Positions 1 to 10,935 of a stretch of DNA of 64,000 nt are shown here, piece after piece. The notes beneath the pieces were generated by a model, which saw only the letters and a program-made list of their open reading frames with translations, had not been told where the DNA came from and did no database searches. The DNA is from Apodospora peruviana (lineage: Eukaryota; Ascomycota; Sordariomycetes; Sordariales; Lasiosphaeriaceae), in the NCBI GenBank assembly GCA_033439685.1, contig JAUEDM010000001.1:8556001-8620000 (forward strand). Direction: 5' to 3'. The position numbers and the translations under genes were made by a program. Each line of letters starts with the position of its first letter. The first letter of the stretch is position 1.

Positions 1-1766
1 GTCTGCTGATTCATCCTCAGCCAAGAAAAGGACATTACCTAACCTGGCTTCTCAGACTGGCCGTCGAAGTGACAGTGCCCATGCCTACGTCCACTCGACT
101 CGCGCTGTTCACTCCAACCTGTACCTTGCCACCAACACCAAGGTTGACAAGGTTATCATTGAGAATGGCAGGGCTGTTGCTGTCCGGACAGTGTGAGTCT
201 AGTCGGCCTCCCTTTTTCCACCACACGACAGCTGATAGCAAGAATAGACCAACCAAGCCCATGGGAGATGATCCGGGAGTTCGTATCTTCCGTGCTCGCA
301 AACAGATTGTTGTCTCTGGTGGCACCATGTCGTCACCTCTGATCCTCCAGCGGTCTGGCGTCGGTATGTCTAATTACCGCTCTTTACTTGGGTCACCAAA
401 GCTGACTTGCTCGCGTCCACAGGTGACCCCGAGAAGCTCCGCCGCGCAGGAGTAGAGCCCATTGTCGACCTTCCCGGCGTGGGATTGAACTTTCAGGACC
501 ATTACCTGACGTTCTCCCTCTACCGCGCCAAGCCTGGCACCGAATCCTTCGACGACTTTGCCCGCGGCGACCCCGAGGTCCAGAAGCGTGTTTTTGACGA
601 GTGGAATTTGAAGGGCACCGGCCCGTTGGCCACGAATGGGATCGAGGCCGGAGTAAAGATCCGCCCAACCGAGAAAGAACTCCGCGAATTCGAGGAGTGG
701 CCGACCCCCCACTTCAAGAGCGGCTGGGAGTCCTACTTCAAGAACAAGCCCGACAAGCCGGTGATGCACTACTCGGTCATCGCCGGCTGGTTCGGCGACC
801 ACATGCTCGTGCCCCCCGGAAACTTCTTCACTATGTTTCATTTCCTGGGTTCGTTTCGATCCTGCGGTGCTACCGTGTATATGCTGACAGTTTGAAGAAT
901 ACCCCTTTTCGCGCGGCCACACGCACATCACCTCGGCGGACCCGTACGCGGTGCCCGACTTCGACGCCGGCTTCATGAACGACGAGCGTGACATGGTGCC
1001 CATGGTCTGGGGCTACATCAAGTCGCGCGAGACGGCGCGGCGGATGGACGCCTACGCCGGCGAGGTGCAGAACATGCACCCCTTCTTCGAGTTCGACTCG
1101 CCCGCCCGCGCGCACGACCTTGATCTCGCCGACACGAACAAGTACGCGCTTCCCGGAAACATCACGGCCGGCATCCAGCACGGCAGCTGGACCGTGCCGA
1201 TGCCGCCGCCCGACGACCCGGCCTTCAAGGAGGGCATCGTGACGTCCAACCAGAAGGCTAAACGCAGAGAGCTCAAGTACTCGAAGAAGGACATTGAGGC
1301 TGTCGAGGAGTGGGTTAAGCGCCATGTTGAGACGACTTGGCATTGCCTGGGTGTAAGTCATCCATTCCATCTAGCATGAGAAGTTTGAGACGGAGTTGTG
1401 ACAGAGGCTAACATAACATAATGTAGACATGCTCGATGGCGCCTAGAGAGGGCAACAGCATCGTCAAACACGGTGTGCTTGATGAGCGCCTGAACGTACA
1501 TGGAGTCCAGGGCCTCAAGGTCGCCGATCTCTCGATCTGCCCCGATAATGTGGGCTGCAATACGTAAGTGTCTCCCTCTCCGGACTGAATGTCTAACATT
1601 TACAATGATAACTAAAACGAGTAACAGATATTCGACTGCCCTGCTCATTGGAGAAAAGGCGGCCATGCTCGTCGCCGAGGATCTCGGCTACACCGGCAGC
1701 GATCTCGACATGAAGGTCCCCGACTATCACGCCCCGGGTGAGAACCGACATGCTTTCAGGCTCTGA
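1..1766 (+). CDS. GMC oxidoreductase, alcohol (methanol) oxidase-like, 5' partial
   Basis: FAD-dependent GMC oxidoreductase, closest by motif to fungal alcohol oxidases, which oxidise short primary alcohols to aldehydes with release of H2O2. Only the C-terminal two thirds is present; the gene runs off the left edge. Exons read by eye: 56-192, 248-363, 423-848, 898-1352, 1427-1563, 1628-1766. The splices restore the phrases GRRSDSAHAYVH, GDPEKLRRAGVEPIVDLPGVG, HFLEYPFSRGHTHI and TWHCLGTCSMAPRE. The catalytic His (in TWHCLGT) and Asn (in NVGCNTYSTAL) of GMC enzymes are both kept. The last residues are HAFRL; a C-terminal tripeptide FRL is only a poor match to the peroxisomal PTS1 signal expected of such oxidases. 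It lies 2.4 kb upstream of the terpene synthase on the same strand, so a role in that pathway is possible but unproven. Splice sites are canonical and no breaks are seen. Confidence 0.88.
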
Positions 1767-4172
1767 GAAGAACGCGGAAATGCAATTTGAATATGACGAG
1801 TTGTTATGGACTATTATGTTTTTTTTTTTTTTTTTTGCGGGGTTTTGTTATGGGAATCTATATAGCTGGTCATTAGTGACTCTGTGCATACACGAATACG
1901 CTGGCCCTTTTTCTCTATCACCTACCTGCGGCTTAATGGAATTCACGTTTATGTATGGGGTTGCGTTTTGTTATGGGCCGCCGCTGCCCACCGGCCTCTT
2001 TGTGACCGACTTTCTTCCTTCTTTGGGCACGTTCTCTACCCCGGACCATTGTCACCACAAGTAAGGCCGAGGTGCTCACGGCATACAAATCCGACACGGT
2101 AGGTCCCGACATCTTCAAATCAGCAGAAATCTTTGTCACGACAGCGAGCCAGGTCATCTCCATGCGCATCTTGCACTCGTATTCTCAAGTAGTGTGTCTG
2201 TCCAACGATCCTCTTCATTGTCGGTAGGAGACTTGCCGCCGGTAAAACAATTGCCAGGATGCGTCTTAATAACCTGGGCTGCCCATTGCCACCTTCCCTT
2301 TCCCCACTGGGAAACGCACAAAGGCGAAATAAAACCCGTCTAGGTCTTCCGGTGATTGCCGAGGGCGGTCTAAAGCTCCTTCCATATGTCGTTAGGAGAT
2401 GTCCCCGGTTCAAATAGGATCATCCAGGAATGTTGGCTTCTCCCTTCGATACGAGTTTGTAATAGAGGTTAGCTTTTCTTTCCAGATCAACCACGCCTCG
2501 CTTAAGTAGATTCTGCTATATAATAACTTAAGGTGGTCTCGAAGGACTGTAGGAAACGCCTTGCTAAACTATAGGTACTCCTTTTTTATAATGCAGAAAC
2601 CTTAATATAAGTAAGTTACCTTTAAAGCCTTATTTAAATAAGAAAAAGACGTATTATTATATTAAATACAATCCTAATGTTTATCTTACTAAAAGCATAC
2701 CAGCTTTACTATTTAGCATTAAAGACTTTTATTAACGATGCCGTAAGAAGACGAATACCTACAGTAGTATAGCAAAATGCGACGAGCCAGCGCAATGACC
2801 CCAAACCATTATACCAAAGCCCCCTCAATTGCAAAAGGATGCCAGAATAACAAAGGTGTCAGTCAGCCTTTGGAATTCCAATGGGTTATATATCGTTGAC
2901 GGTCGCAATCAATTCAATCAAGGCTCAATCGCAGCGACCGTCACACCAACGGTAAGGTCTTCAATACTCGTAATGGCTTATCCTGCCGTCTCTGGAGGTT
3001 CTTCTGAGTCTGTGTTGTGTTTTGAGCCAGGCCCTGTCGCGTTCCGGGTCGTTGACGTTGGCGTCTGTGTATATGATGTCCGTAGGATGGCCATGTATCC
3101 TTGGATTCCTTGATCTGCCGTTGACTGCGACCACCACTCGTGCCCCAAGCCTCTTAAAATGAGACGTTCCGTGCTGAATGATCTCTCCGTCGAGTATGAA
3201 TGTCTGCGTAGGTGTTGCGTTCCGAAGTTATCGGCTTCTCGCTGACCGATTAATAAAGCCAATGACGGCGTCATCATCAGCTAAGTGTTTGCTGCAAACC
3301 CAAACCACTCGCCAGTTCTTGAAAATTGTTGTTTAGGGAATGGAATTTTTTTCAACAGAAAGCCGTTGGAAAAGCATATATACCTGCATAATGTTATCCG
3401 CTTTTCGTCCCAACGTTCACCTTCCAAAAAAACGTCTGCGCTGCCTTTTTCAAACCTGCGGCCTACCTTGCAAGAATTCCCGCTTGTCCGCCTCAGTTCG
3501 AAATCACTCTCATCCCACTCACGCCTAAACGCAGATTTGGCTCAACTATGTCTGGTTTTGCCTGTTGACGTGAGGTTACTTTCCTTGGCGGGTTGATTCG
3601 GATTGTTAGATCGAGTTATTGCTTTCGTACCTATGTACACGATTGTTCAGTTTAGGACTTGCGTTTCTCAACAGGTTCGAACACAACGACTGTACACATC
3701 ACTATTGCCGATGGGTGTCTCGCGTTCCCAACATGCGATGGTTTATCATGGCACCGCAATGTACTCAGGCCAGCTAGCCTGTCGTTATGGGCCGCGTCAA
3801 TCGATGTGCGGTGCAACTACCTAGATAGAGGGCGTTGAGGGCTGATTCGAAAACGCTAATAACGACCCAGGCCGAGCAGGTCTGAGACACAACCCACTAT
3901 AGACATCACGACTCGATCCATAAGAGACGGTTGATCATGACGACGTCATTTCGAAGCTAAAGTTTGACATGCGCCGTGCTGCACTGCACTGCACCTCCAG
4001 ATCATGGTTACATATCCGTGGCCTGTCTCGGTCTGGTAGCACCGGATAATGTTGGGGTCTCCGAAACCACAATCCTCGCTAAAATCATGAACCCGAGCGA
4101 CTTTGAACTTGACGCAGAGCATGTCCTTCCTTTGCTTGCTATCACGGCTACATTGGTGCGGAAATCGGTGAG
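1767..4172. other. Intergenic, with AT-rich RIP-like block
   Basis: No convincing gene was found in these 2.4 kb. An 18-base T run lies at 1819-1836 just after the GMC stop. From about 2440 to 2760 the sequence becomes strongly AT-rich with many TA steps, unlike its flanks, which resembles an old RIP-mutated repeat. The last 300 bases before 4173 would hold the terpene synthase promoter. Confidence 0.5.
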
Positions 4173-6462
4173 ATGGACGATCATATTACTTCGGAACCTA
4201 TCGACCTGGGACGATTTGACACTCAGGGATTCTGCCGCACTGGGTATCCCCTGAGGAGACATCGATTTGAGGCCCTTGCTGATGCTGGTTGCCACGAGGC
4301 GAGGCAGGATTGGATTCGGTATATCGGGCCCGTGGACGAGTTTGGGGGTTGTAATCCGGTCAATGGCAACTTTACGGCGTTGGCCTTGCCGTTGGTGAAG
4401 CCGGAGAGGCTCCGAAGTGTGGCGTATGTGCTGGAATGTGAGTAGGTTTGTGGTGATGGGGGGTCTGTTTGACTCTGCTCTGTGAACTGTCTGACACTGG
4501 CGCAGATGCGTTTCTTCACGACGACGTCGTGGAAGCTGTTCAAGCCAAGGCAGCGGCAGGAAGTGATGTGTTCGAACTCGGGGACGCCGAGAAACGGCAG
4601 CAGAGCATCAAGTCCGGGCGCAAGCAGCTGCAGTCTAAGATGATACTCCAGCTCATGCGCACCGACAACGTCTGCACCAGGAGAATCATGGACAAGTGGA
4701 CAACCATGCTCTCGACGACTATCACCCACAAGTCGGACAGGTTCTCATCCCTCGAAGAGTATCTAGAGTTTAGGATCACGGATACAGGTGCACCGTGAGT
4801 GACCCCGGAATATCTTTCTAGCTGTCACCTCGCTCACATTCTGGGGTAGCTTCGTTGAGTCGCTCATGCTCTGGGGAATGGGCATGACGTTAAGCAAGGA
4901 GGAAGATGAGCAGCTCGCTGACGTGATCCGACCGTGCTACGCATCTCTCGCTCTTGCCAACGACTACTTCTCTTTTGACCGGGAATGGGAAGACGCTCAG
5001 AGCGGCGGCCCAGAGCCCATGAACGCCGTATGGATGCACATGCAGTGGCATGGTATTGATACGTCAACGGCCAAAAAGCTGGTCAGGGAAGCATCGAACG
5101 GGTACGAGGCTGACTTCATCAAGCGATGTGATACCTTCAGGAGGACCAACTCACTCGCTTCCGAAAAGTTGGACCGCTATCTGCGGGCACTGTCATACGA
5201 GGTCAGTGGTAACGTTGTTTGGAGCCTTAACTGTCCTCGGTACCATCCCGCGTTCCGTTATTATCCCAATGCGGATGTCGTGGGGACCGTAGCGGTAGCT
5301 TCAAGACGGGGGAGCCGCGACGAGGCAGACGGAATGACGGCCTCGCATCGATTATCCATTACCTCCCAACTCACCAACAGCACCTCCCCCGAAACTGATT
5401 TGGGGTCTCCCTGGTCAACCTCGCGGTTTTCCTCTTTCTCCGAGTGTTCGTCTACCGAAGCTCAACCGCACTCGGAGACGCTGAAGCTGCCCGACGAAGA
5501 GCGATTGGACCACAAGGTACGTCATATCCACCATGGAGAAAGCCTGGGATTAATTTTGGTGTATCCAGCTCGTGAACGCGCCTTTTGGCTATCTCGCCTC
5601 GCTTCCGTCGAAGGGGGTTCGAGGTACCCTGATAGATGCGCTGAACGTGTGGTGCGACCTCCCTGAGGCTACCCTGTCTGCGATCAAGAAGGTCATCGAC
5701 AAGCTTCATACCGCCTCCCTCATGATGGACGACATCGAGGATGGATCTGATCTCCGGAGAGGATGCCCCGCTGCTCACCAGGTTTTTGGAAGCGCCCAGG
5801 TTATCAACTCCGCCAGCTTTGCCATCGTGGACGCCATCCGCGATTCCGCTGAGGTCCCAGTGCCCGGCGCAACTGAGATGGTCTTGGAACACCTCCGCGA
5901 TCTCCATGTCGGTCAGAGTTACGATCTGCACTGGACTCGGCATGGCTCTTGCCCAAGCGTCGACGAGTACATCGAGATGGTAACGAAAAAAACAGGCGGC
6001 TTGTTCCTGATGCTGTCGGCTCTGATGGCAACTCATCTTTCGCCAAGCCTGCAATCTTTCATCACTGATCTGACTAGGAACCTGGGCGTGTACTTCCAGA
6101 TCCGCGACGATTACCAAAACCTTCGCTCACCTGCTTACCATTCGCAGAAGGGCTTCTGCGAAGACCTCGACGAGGGCAAGATATCTTTCCCGCTGGTGCA
6201 CTACATGAACATAGGATCGGATGAGTTGGGAAAGATCCAGCTACAGGAGCTTCTGCAGCAGCGCCTCGACGGAGGAGGCCTCGACCTGGAGCAGAAGAAG
6301 GCAACACTGTCGCTGCTTGAGAAGGGGGGCTCTCTGGACCACACGCTGAAGGTGTTAAGGGGCTTGGAGGCAGAAGTTGAGAGATGTGTCGACCGGCTAG
6401 AGAGCGAGACAGGGAAGGAGAACTGGGTGTTGAGGTTGTGTTTGGAGAAGCTAAGGGTTTGA
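4173..6462 (+). CDS. Chimeric terpene synthase (terpene cyclase + prenyltransferase, PTTS)
   Basis: Bifunctional fungal di-/sesterterpene synthase of the fusicoccadiene/ophiobolin F synthase type. The C-terminal half condenses IPP and DMAPP to a C20/C25 diphosphate and the N-terminal half cyclises it. Four exons: 4173-4437, 4506-4794, 4850-5516, 5569-6462, giving 704 residues, normal for the family. Class I cyclase domain: metal motif DDVVE at about residues 94-98, NSE motif NDYFSFDRE at 222-230, and the family phrase GNVVWSLNCPRYHP. A low-complexity Ser/Thr-rich linker spans about 310-405. Prenyltransferase domain: first Asp-rich motif DDIED at 461-465, GQSYDLHW near 522-529, second motif DDYQN at 587-591, the variant usual in PTTS. 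All introns are canonical and in phase. The product skeleton cannot be told from sequence. No P450, transporter or regulator is visible nearby; the only tailoring-type neighbour is the GMC oxidase upstream. Confidence 0.95.
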
Positions 6463-6757
6463 TCGAATGTCGGGTGCAAAGCGAGTCTTCATGTTTGTAG
6501 GCATCCAAGGAAGGGATTGGATCAAATTTGGAAATGAACTGTGATTTTGTACTGCTTTGGTTGACAAGCCTGGCCGCATCTCCACAGTTGCTATCGAGAG
6601 ATCTTTGCAAGCATAAATTATCGAGACCTTTCCCAAATCAAATCAATGTATCGCACCAAACTCTCCAACCTATTCCATCGCTCTCGATCCTTCTTCCTTC
6701 CACCCTGGACAGAGACTACCACTCATATTACCACCATATCTTCCGACTCATTGCAGC
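6463..6757. other. Short intergenic spacer
   Basis: About 300 bases between the terpene synthase stop and the F-box start. The last 150 bases are pyrimidine-rich, as is common in fungal promoters. No gene seen. Confidence 0.5.
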
Positions 6758-8117
6758 ATGGCTTCGAGCTTGAGCCGTGGACGTAGTCTGCCAGACATCC
6801 CTTCCGCCTTGGCACGCGGCTACGAAGCACTCTATCAATCCTCAGCACTTGCTTCTGTCGTCCATGGCCATAAAACGCTACAGCCCAGTCCTGTCCAATT
6901 CTAGCATGGAGCAGCAGCCGCCGAAATGCAGCATCGACGGTCTCTCTAAGGAGCTGATGGAGCAAACGAGCGACACAACGGAAACGAATACAGTCACATG
7001 GCAGCAGCAGCAGCCACCAAAGTGCACCATCAACGATCTCCCCAACGAACTGCTGGAGCTAATCTTTGAGGAGCTTTCTCCTAACGTCCTCAATCTATCC
7101 CGTCCATGTTGCGGCTGTACCGGTTCTCCAAGAACACCAAGTTGCAGCGTCGAATCGAGGAGATCGATTATCGATTCGATGATTTCAGCGCAGATCGGCA
7201 GCTGGCGTACGAAGAGTACCTGGTGCTGGATGATGACGACCGGACCGACGAATACACCAAGCTCCAGCAGTACAAGGCGTACGCGGAGTGGCGCCAGAGG
7301 CAAGGACGCGGAGCAGACGAGGGAGGTTTGGAGAACCAGGGCGGACAGGCAACAGCTTAAAATCTCCATCCCAAGGCTCCCCAAACTACGCAGGCTCGCC
7401 CTGACCGGATTTCCCTGCGACCAACGCCAATTTTTCATTGGCAGGATTCTTTTGAGCCTTGCGCCGATAGGCTTCGTTGAGTCGGCAAGGGTGTTACAGG
7501 AACTGTCCATGCTCGCCTCCCGTCACGAGAAGCTCTGCGAGCTGAGCCTTCGTAACATTGGACAGCCCGCGTTTCGAGGGCCGTTCACATCCTGGGGCAA
7601 CATCATAGACAGCAACCGGGTCTCGAACATCACCAGGTTGAACGTGCTCATCCACGACGAATACTGCCGCAAGAGAAGGATGCCCAGTGGAATCTGCCCC
7701 AAATGGGCTCGTTTCTGACGTTCTTCAGGAGCGTCCAGGAGCTGCGCGTCGGATTAGACCTCTGCGAGTCCCGCAAGTGCCTCGGGGACAACATGCACCC
7801 TCTAGGGATCTTCAACTTCAAGCGAGACGACCGCTGTCTATCCCTCGAGCGTAGCGGCCTCGACCGTCCAGCATTCGTCATGCCCAGGCTGAAGAAGCTC
7901 ACGCTTCAGAGTGTCGACTGGGAAGGTTACAAGTTTATCCAGCTGCTGCGCGTGCACAACAAGACCGTCACCCACGTCATCTTTTTCTCGTGTCACGCTT
8001 GTCAATCCGGGTGGGTTCAACCAGACCCTTGCCCACGCCGCTTTGGCTTATGCCAATCCGGGGCACGGCGGGTTCGATCGACGGGTTCGTGGCAGAGGCC
8101 CCGAGCGTGGTTCCTGA
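6758..8117 (+). pseudogene. F-box / LRR-like gene, frame-broken
   Basis: Remnant or badly spliced model of a fungal F-box protein, the substrate adaptor of SCF ubiquitin ligases. A plausible start gives MASSLSRGRSLPDIPSALAR. In a second frame lies a clear F-box core, INDLPNELLELIFEELSPN (about 7030-7085). The sequence then continues in frame with RLYRFSKNTKLQRRIEEIDY (from 7109). It returns to the first frame for LKISIPRLPKLRRLALTGFP (about 7356-7415) and shifts again at about 7690-7710 for FLTFFRSVQELRVGLDL and MPRLKKLTLQSVDWEGYKF, leucine-rich-repeat-like text. At least three frame changes occur without good GT-AG introns at the switches, so decay or sequencing error is more likely than splicing. 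The start of the F-box text (QQPPKC..I..L..EL) occurs twice about 96 bases apart. The end is uncertain. Confidence 0.6.
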
Positions 8118-10053
8118 CTCCCGGGTCTCGATCATTCGTGGGATCAGGTGGTCCGATCGAGGAGAACACCGAAGAAGGACGAAATTTTACCGCCCGGTGC
8201 TCATATCGTGTCTCGAGGCCGGAGACTCCTGTCCTTTAAAGGGCAGTCCAACACGAGCCGCTCTTGGAGAAGAGTTGATATGTGGCCAAGGGTGCTGGAA
8301 GTGTCGGCATGGTGAGGAGGCGGATATCTGATGGGGGTTCGATTACTTGGGCCCTCGCGGTGCGGTGAATGAACAAAACTCTGCAGAGAATCGCCAACGA
8401 GGTGGTCTTGTACGTAATGGGGATACCATATTCAAGTTGGCTGAGGGCATCGAGATGAATGGACTCCTTTGACAGACTGCCTAATATCAATGTCCAATCC
8501 TTGTAGACTATCTCATCGTGTCCCAACTCACACGTCATGTTGGTCCATGGCAAAGAGCAACCTGGGTCGTACAACAGCATACGTGAAAGCAGACTTAGAC
8601 GCCACCAACAAAACCTTGTTGGTCCATCTGTCCTGGTTGCGCGCCCACCAACCGGGCTCCATCAGTCCGTCCCACGTCCAGTATCCCGGGACATGCATAC
8701 AAAAACAACGACGGGTCAGATATCACATAGAGGAGTATTACGAATTGGCATGAATGATAATGAATCAAAACACCCCCACTCTTCAAGCAAAAGTTGATCC
8801 CACTCCCACTCCATCTTGTTTTCCAGACCGGACGGAGCCTCAATCCATACGTAGCAGAGCGAAATTATAACTGCCGTGTCAGGTCCCAAGTTAGTGTAGC
8901 GCCGATGCATCAGACCTTAGTAATAATATAGCAGCACACCACCAGCCCGGGGAACATCCAAAGGGAATCCAGTTCTGGCAGAGTTCATTATTCTACTGCC
9001 GTCGTTAGGGCTGCAGTCACTGGCTGTCATAGGGTGGCATTGCACGAACAGCCTAACTCGTTCCTCAACATCATGCAGTATTTCTTGCAGCTGGTTCACG
9101 CTAATTAACTACCAACTAACTTGTCCCGTCCTTTCACACCCTCTTGGTCACCGCAACCGCAACGAAGTCTCCCAGTCCCCCGTCTACAGGTGTCTTCAAA
9201 GTGGTGTGTGATGATGTTGTAATCGCAAGAGATGCTTGGTGTGTGTCTGCTAGTCAGAATCGGGAACAGGACCAAGCCTCGGCGATCTTTATGTGCATCC
9301 GGGTCATGTCATCCGTGGTCCGTGAGGGTGTCCATGATGTGAGTGTTTGCAATGGTGTGAAGGGGCTAGAAGATTGACAGGGGTAGTGTATGTCCTTGTT
9401 CGGATACAGTAGGTGGGGTTGGTTGGCTGGATGGCTGGATGGGTGGTGAACCATTAGAAATAGACGACCCGGGAATGATGGGGAGGGGAAGTGAGGAAAG
9501 CAAGAAAGAACCCCCACGTTCTTGCTCAGCCTGCGAGAGTGTGAGTGGGAGGGATCATATGTGGTGGATGGTATTACTCTACCTGCCTGTATGACCGCAT
9601 TATGAGTCGAAGCAAGGTGAAGGTCGTGTTGGATGCCGCACAGAGGTTGTTGATGGTGGTGAGAGTTGCATGTGTGTTTGTTTGTGTGTGTGGTGAAAAT
9701 GTGACTGGTAATTAGTGTTGGAGGGCCGAGTCAAAGAAATATTCAACAGTTGGTCTGGGGAGTTTGGCCGTCTTTGTCGGACAAAAAGCATTTAATCATC
9801 TGCTCGGTCAAGAAGACGATGGTTTTGATCCAGAGAGAGGCAGACAGTAAATCATACTCAGAGAGCCGTACTTTGAACATTCACCTCACGCCGCACCTTG
9901 TGTCTTCCACTGCACACCGAAAGAACCAAATATCAACCTGCAGCACCCGACCGTCGAGCCTCCTGCAAGGGTCAGTTCGTGCACATCACATCAGTGTCGA
10001 CGGACAAGCCAGACAGGATAACCGTCAAACGGCAAGGGTTGGTTGCATTCAAG
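8118..10053. other. Intergenic, no gene recognised
   Basis: About 1.9 kb with only short, unconvincing reading frames on both strands. Simple purine-rich repeats of GGATGG type occur near 9410-9450 and TG-rich stretches near 9660-9700. Confidence 0.4.
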
Positions 10054-10260
10054 ATGGCCACTTCAGATCAGCTCTCCGGGCACGGAAACTCTGAGACATG
10101 CCGCAACTCTAGGTCCATGGCCGTCTGTGAGCATCGTTTTCAGCATGGTTGCAGAGAACCTGTACAGCCTCCCCAGACACTGTGCAAACAATGTTTAACG
10201 ACAATCGCCAACGAAGGTACCTGCCCAACCTTGACGAACACAACAGCCACCACGACATAG
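10054..10260 (+). CDS. Small cysteine-rich hypothetical protein
   Basis: A 68-residue frame starting at ATG 10054, beginning MATSDQLSGHGNSETCRN. It holds a cluster of possible metal ligands, CEHRFQHGC followed by LCKQC, which could be one small zinc-binding exon. The frame is open further upstream to 9898. No family was recognised and no intron is needed. Its short length and lack of relatives that I know make this a weak call. Confidence 0.25.
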   Translation: MATSDQLSGHGNSETCRNSRSMAVCEHRFQHGCREPVQPPQTLCKQCLTTIANEGTCPTLTNTTATTT

Positions 10261-10300
10261 ATGTCGGTGGTGGATTAGGAAGCTATTTGATCTTCCTTTC

Positions 10301-10351
10301 TTCTGTATGGTCTTCCGTTCTGTATGGTCTTCCGTTCTGTATGGTCTTCCG
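10301..10351. repeat. 17-bp tandem repeat, three copies
   Basis: The unit TCTGTATGGTCTTCCGT is repeated three times head to tail in a gene-free region, with near-perfect copies. Confidence 0.85.
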
Positions 10352-10457
10352 TCCCACGACAACGGCCTCAGAGCCGGCAATAGTTCGACCTAATGACGAA
10401 ACTTTTCTGAGTGCGAGTCTCCTGGAGAAAACTCGAGAGACTTGATGGTACATGATT

Positions 10458-10520
10458 GTTGCTTCTTTGCGGTTTCTGTTGTTTTGTTGCTTCTTTGCGG
10501 TTTCTGTTGTTTTGTTGCTT
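10458..10520. repeat. 28-bp tandem repeat, two full copies plus a part
   Basis: A T/G-rich unit starting GTTGCTTCTTTGCGGTTTCT occurs at 10458-10485 and again at 10486-10513, with the start of a third copy. It lies in a pyrimidine-rich stretch upstream of a C-tract at about 10811-10852. Confidence 0.85.
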
Positions 10521-10935
10521 TCCCTTTGATCTTTTCTCGATTTTTCTCTTCTTTTTCTAGTTTTTTCCTTTCTGCTCGCAAATCTGCGTTCGATGTGAAC
10601 CAATCGATCTACTTGATTGCAGCCATGTAGAATGGACGTAATGTTTTCCCAGGCTCTTGTTTTCTTTTTTGACTTTTGGCTCCGGGTTATTGTTTTGTTG
10701 CGCATTGGTGGAAAAGCACATTCATTGGTTTTGTATCTATATATTTCCGAAACATGAAAAACACTGGTTCTTCCCCTATCTCATACCTCTATCTATCTCT
10801 TAGCTTGTTTACCCCCCCCTCCCCCGGCGCCCCCCCCCCTCCCCCGCCCCTTAAAACTGCACGTGTAGCATGTTATATGTTATGATCATGATCTACCTGG
10901 CAACGCCCAGCCTCTCTCCTGCTCCGACATGGCCA

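Noticed and set aside
10283..10705. Long minus-strand frame rich in Lys/Arg/Thr.
   Set aside because: It is translation of tandem repeats and poly-pyrimidine sequence, not protein-like.
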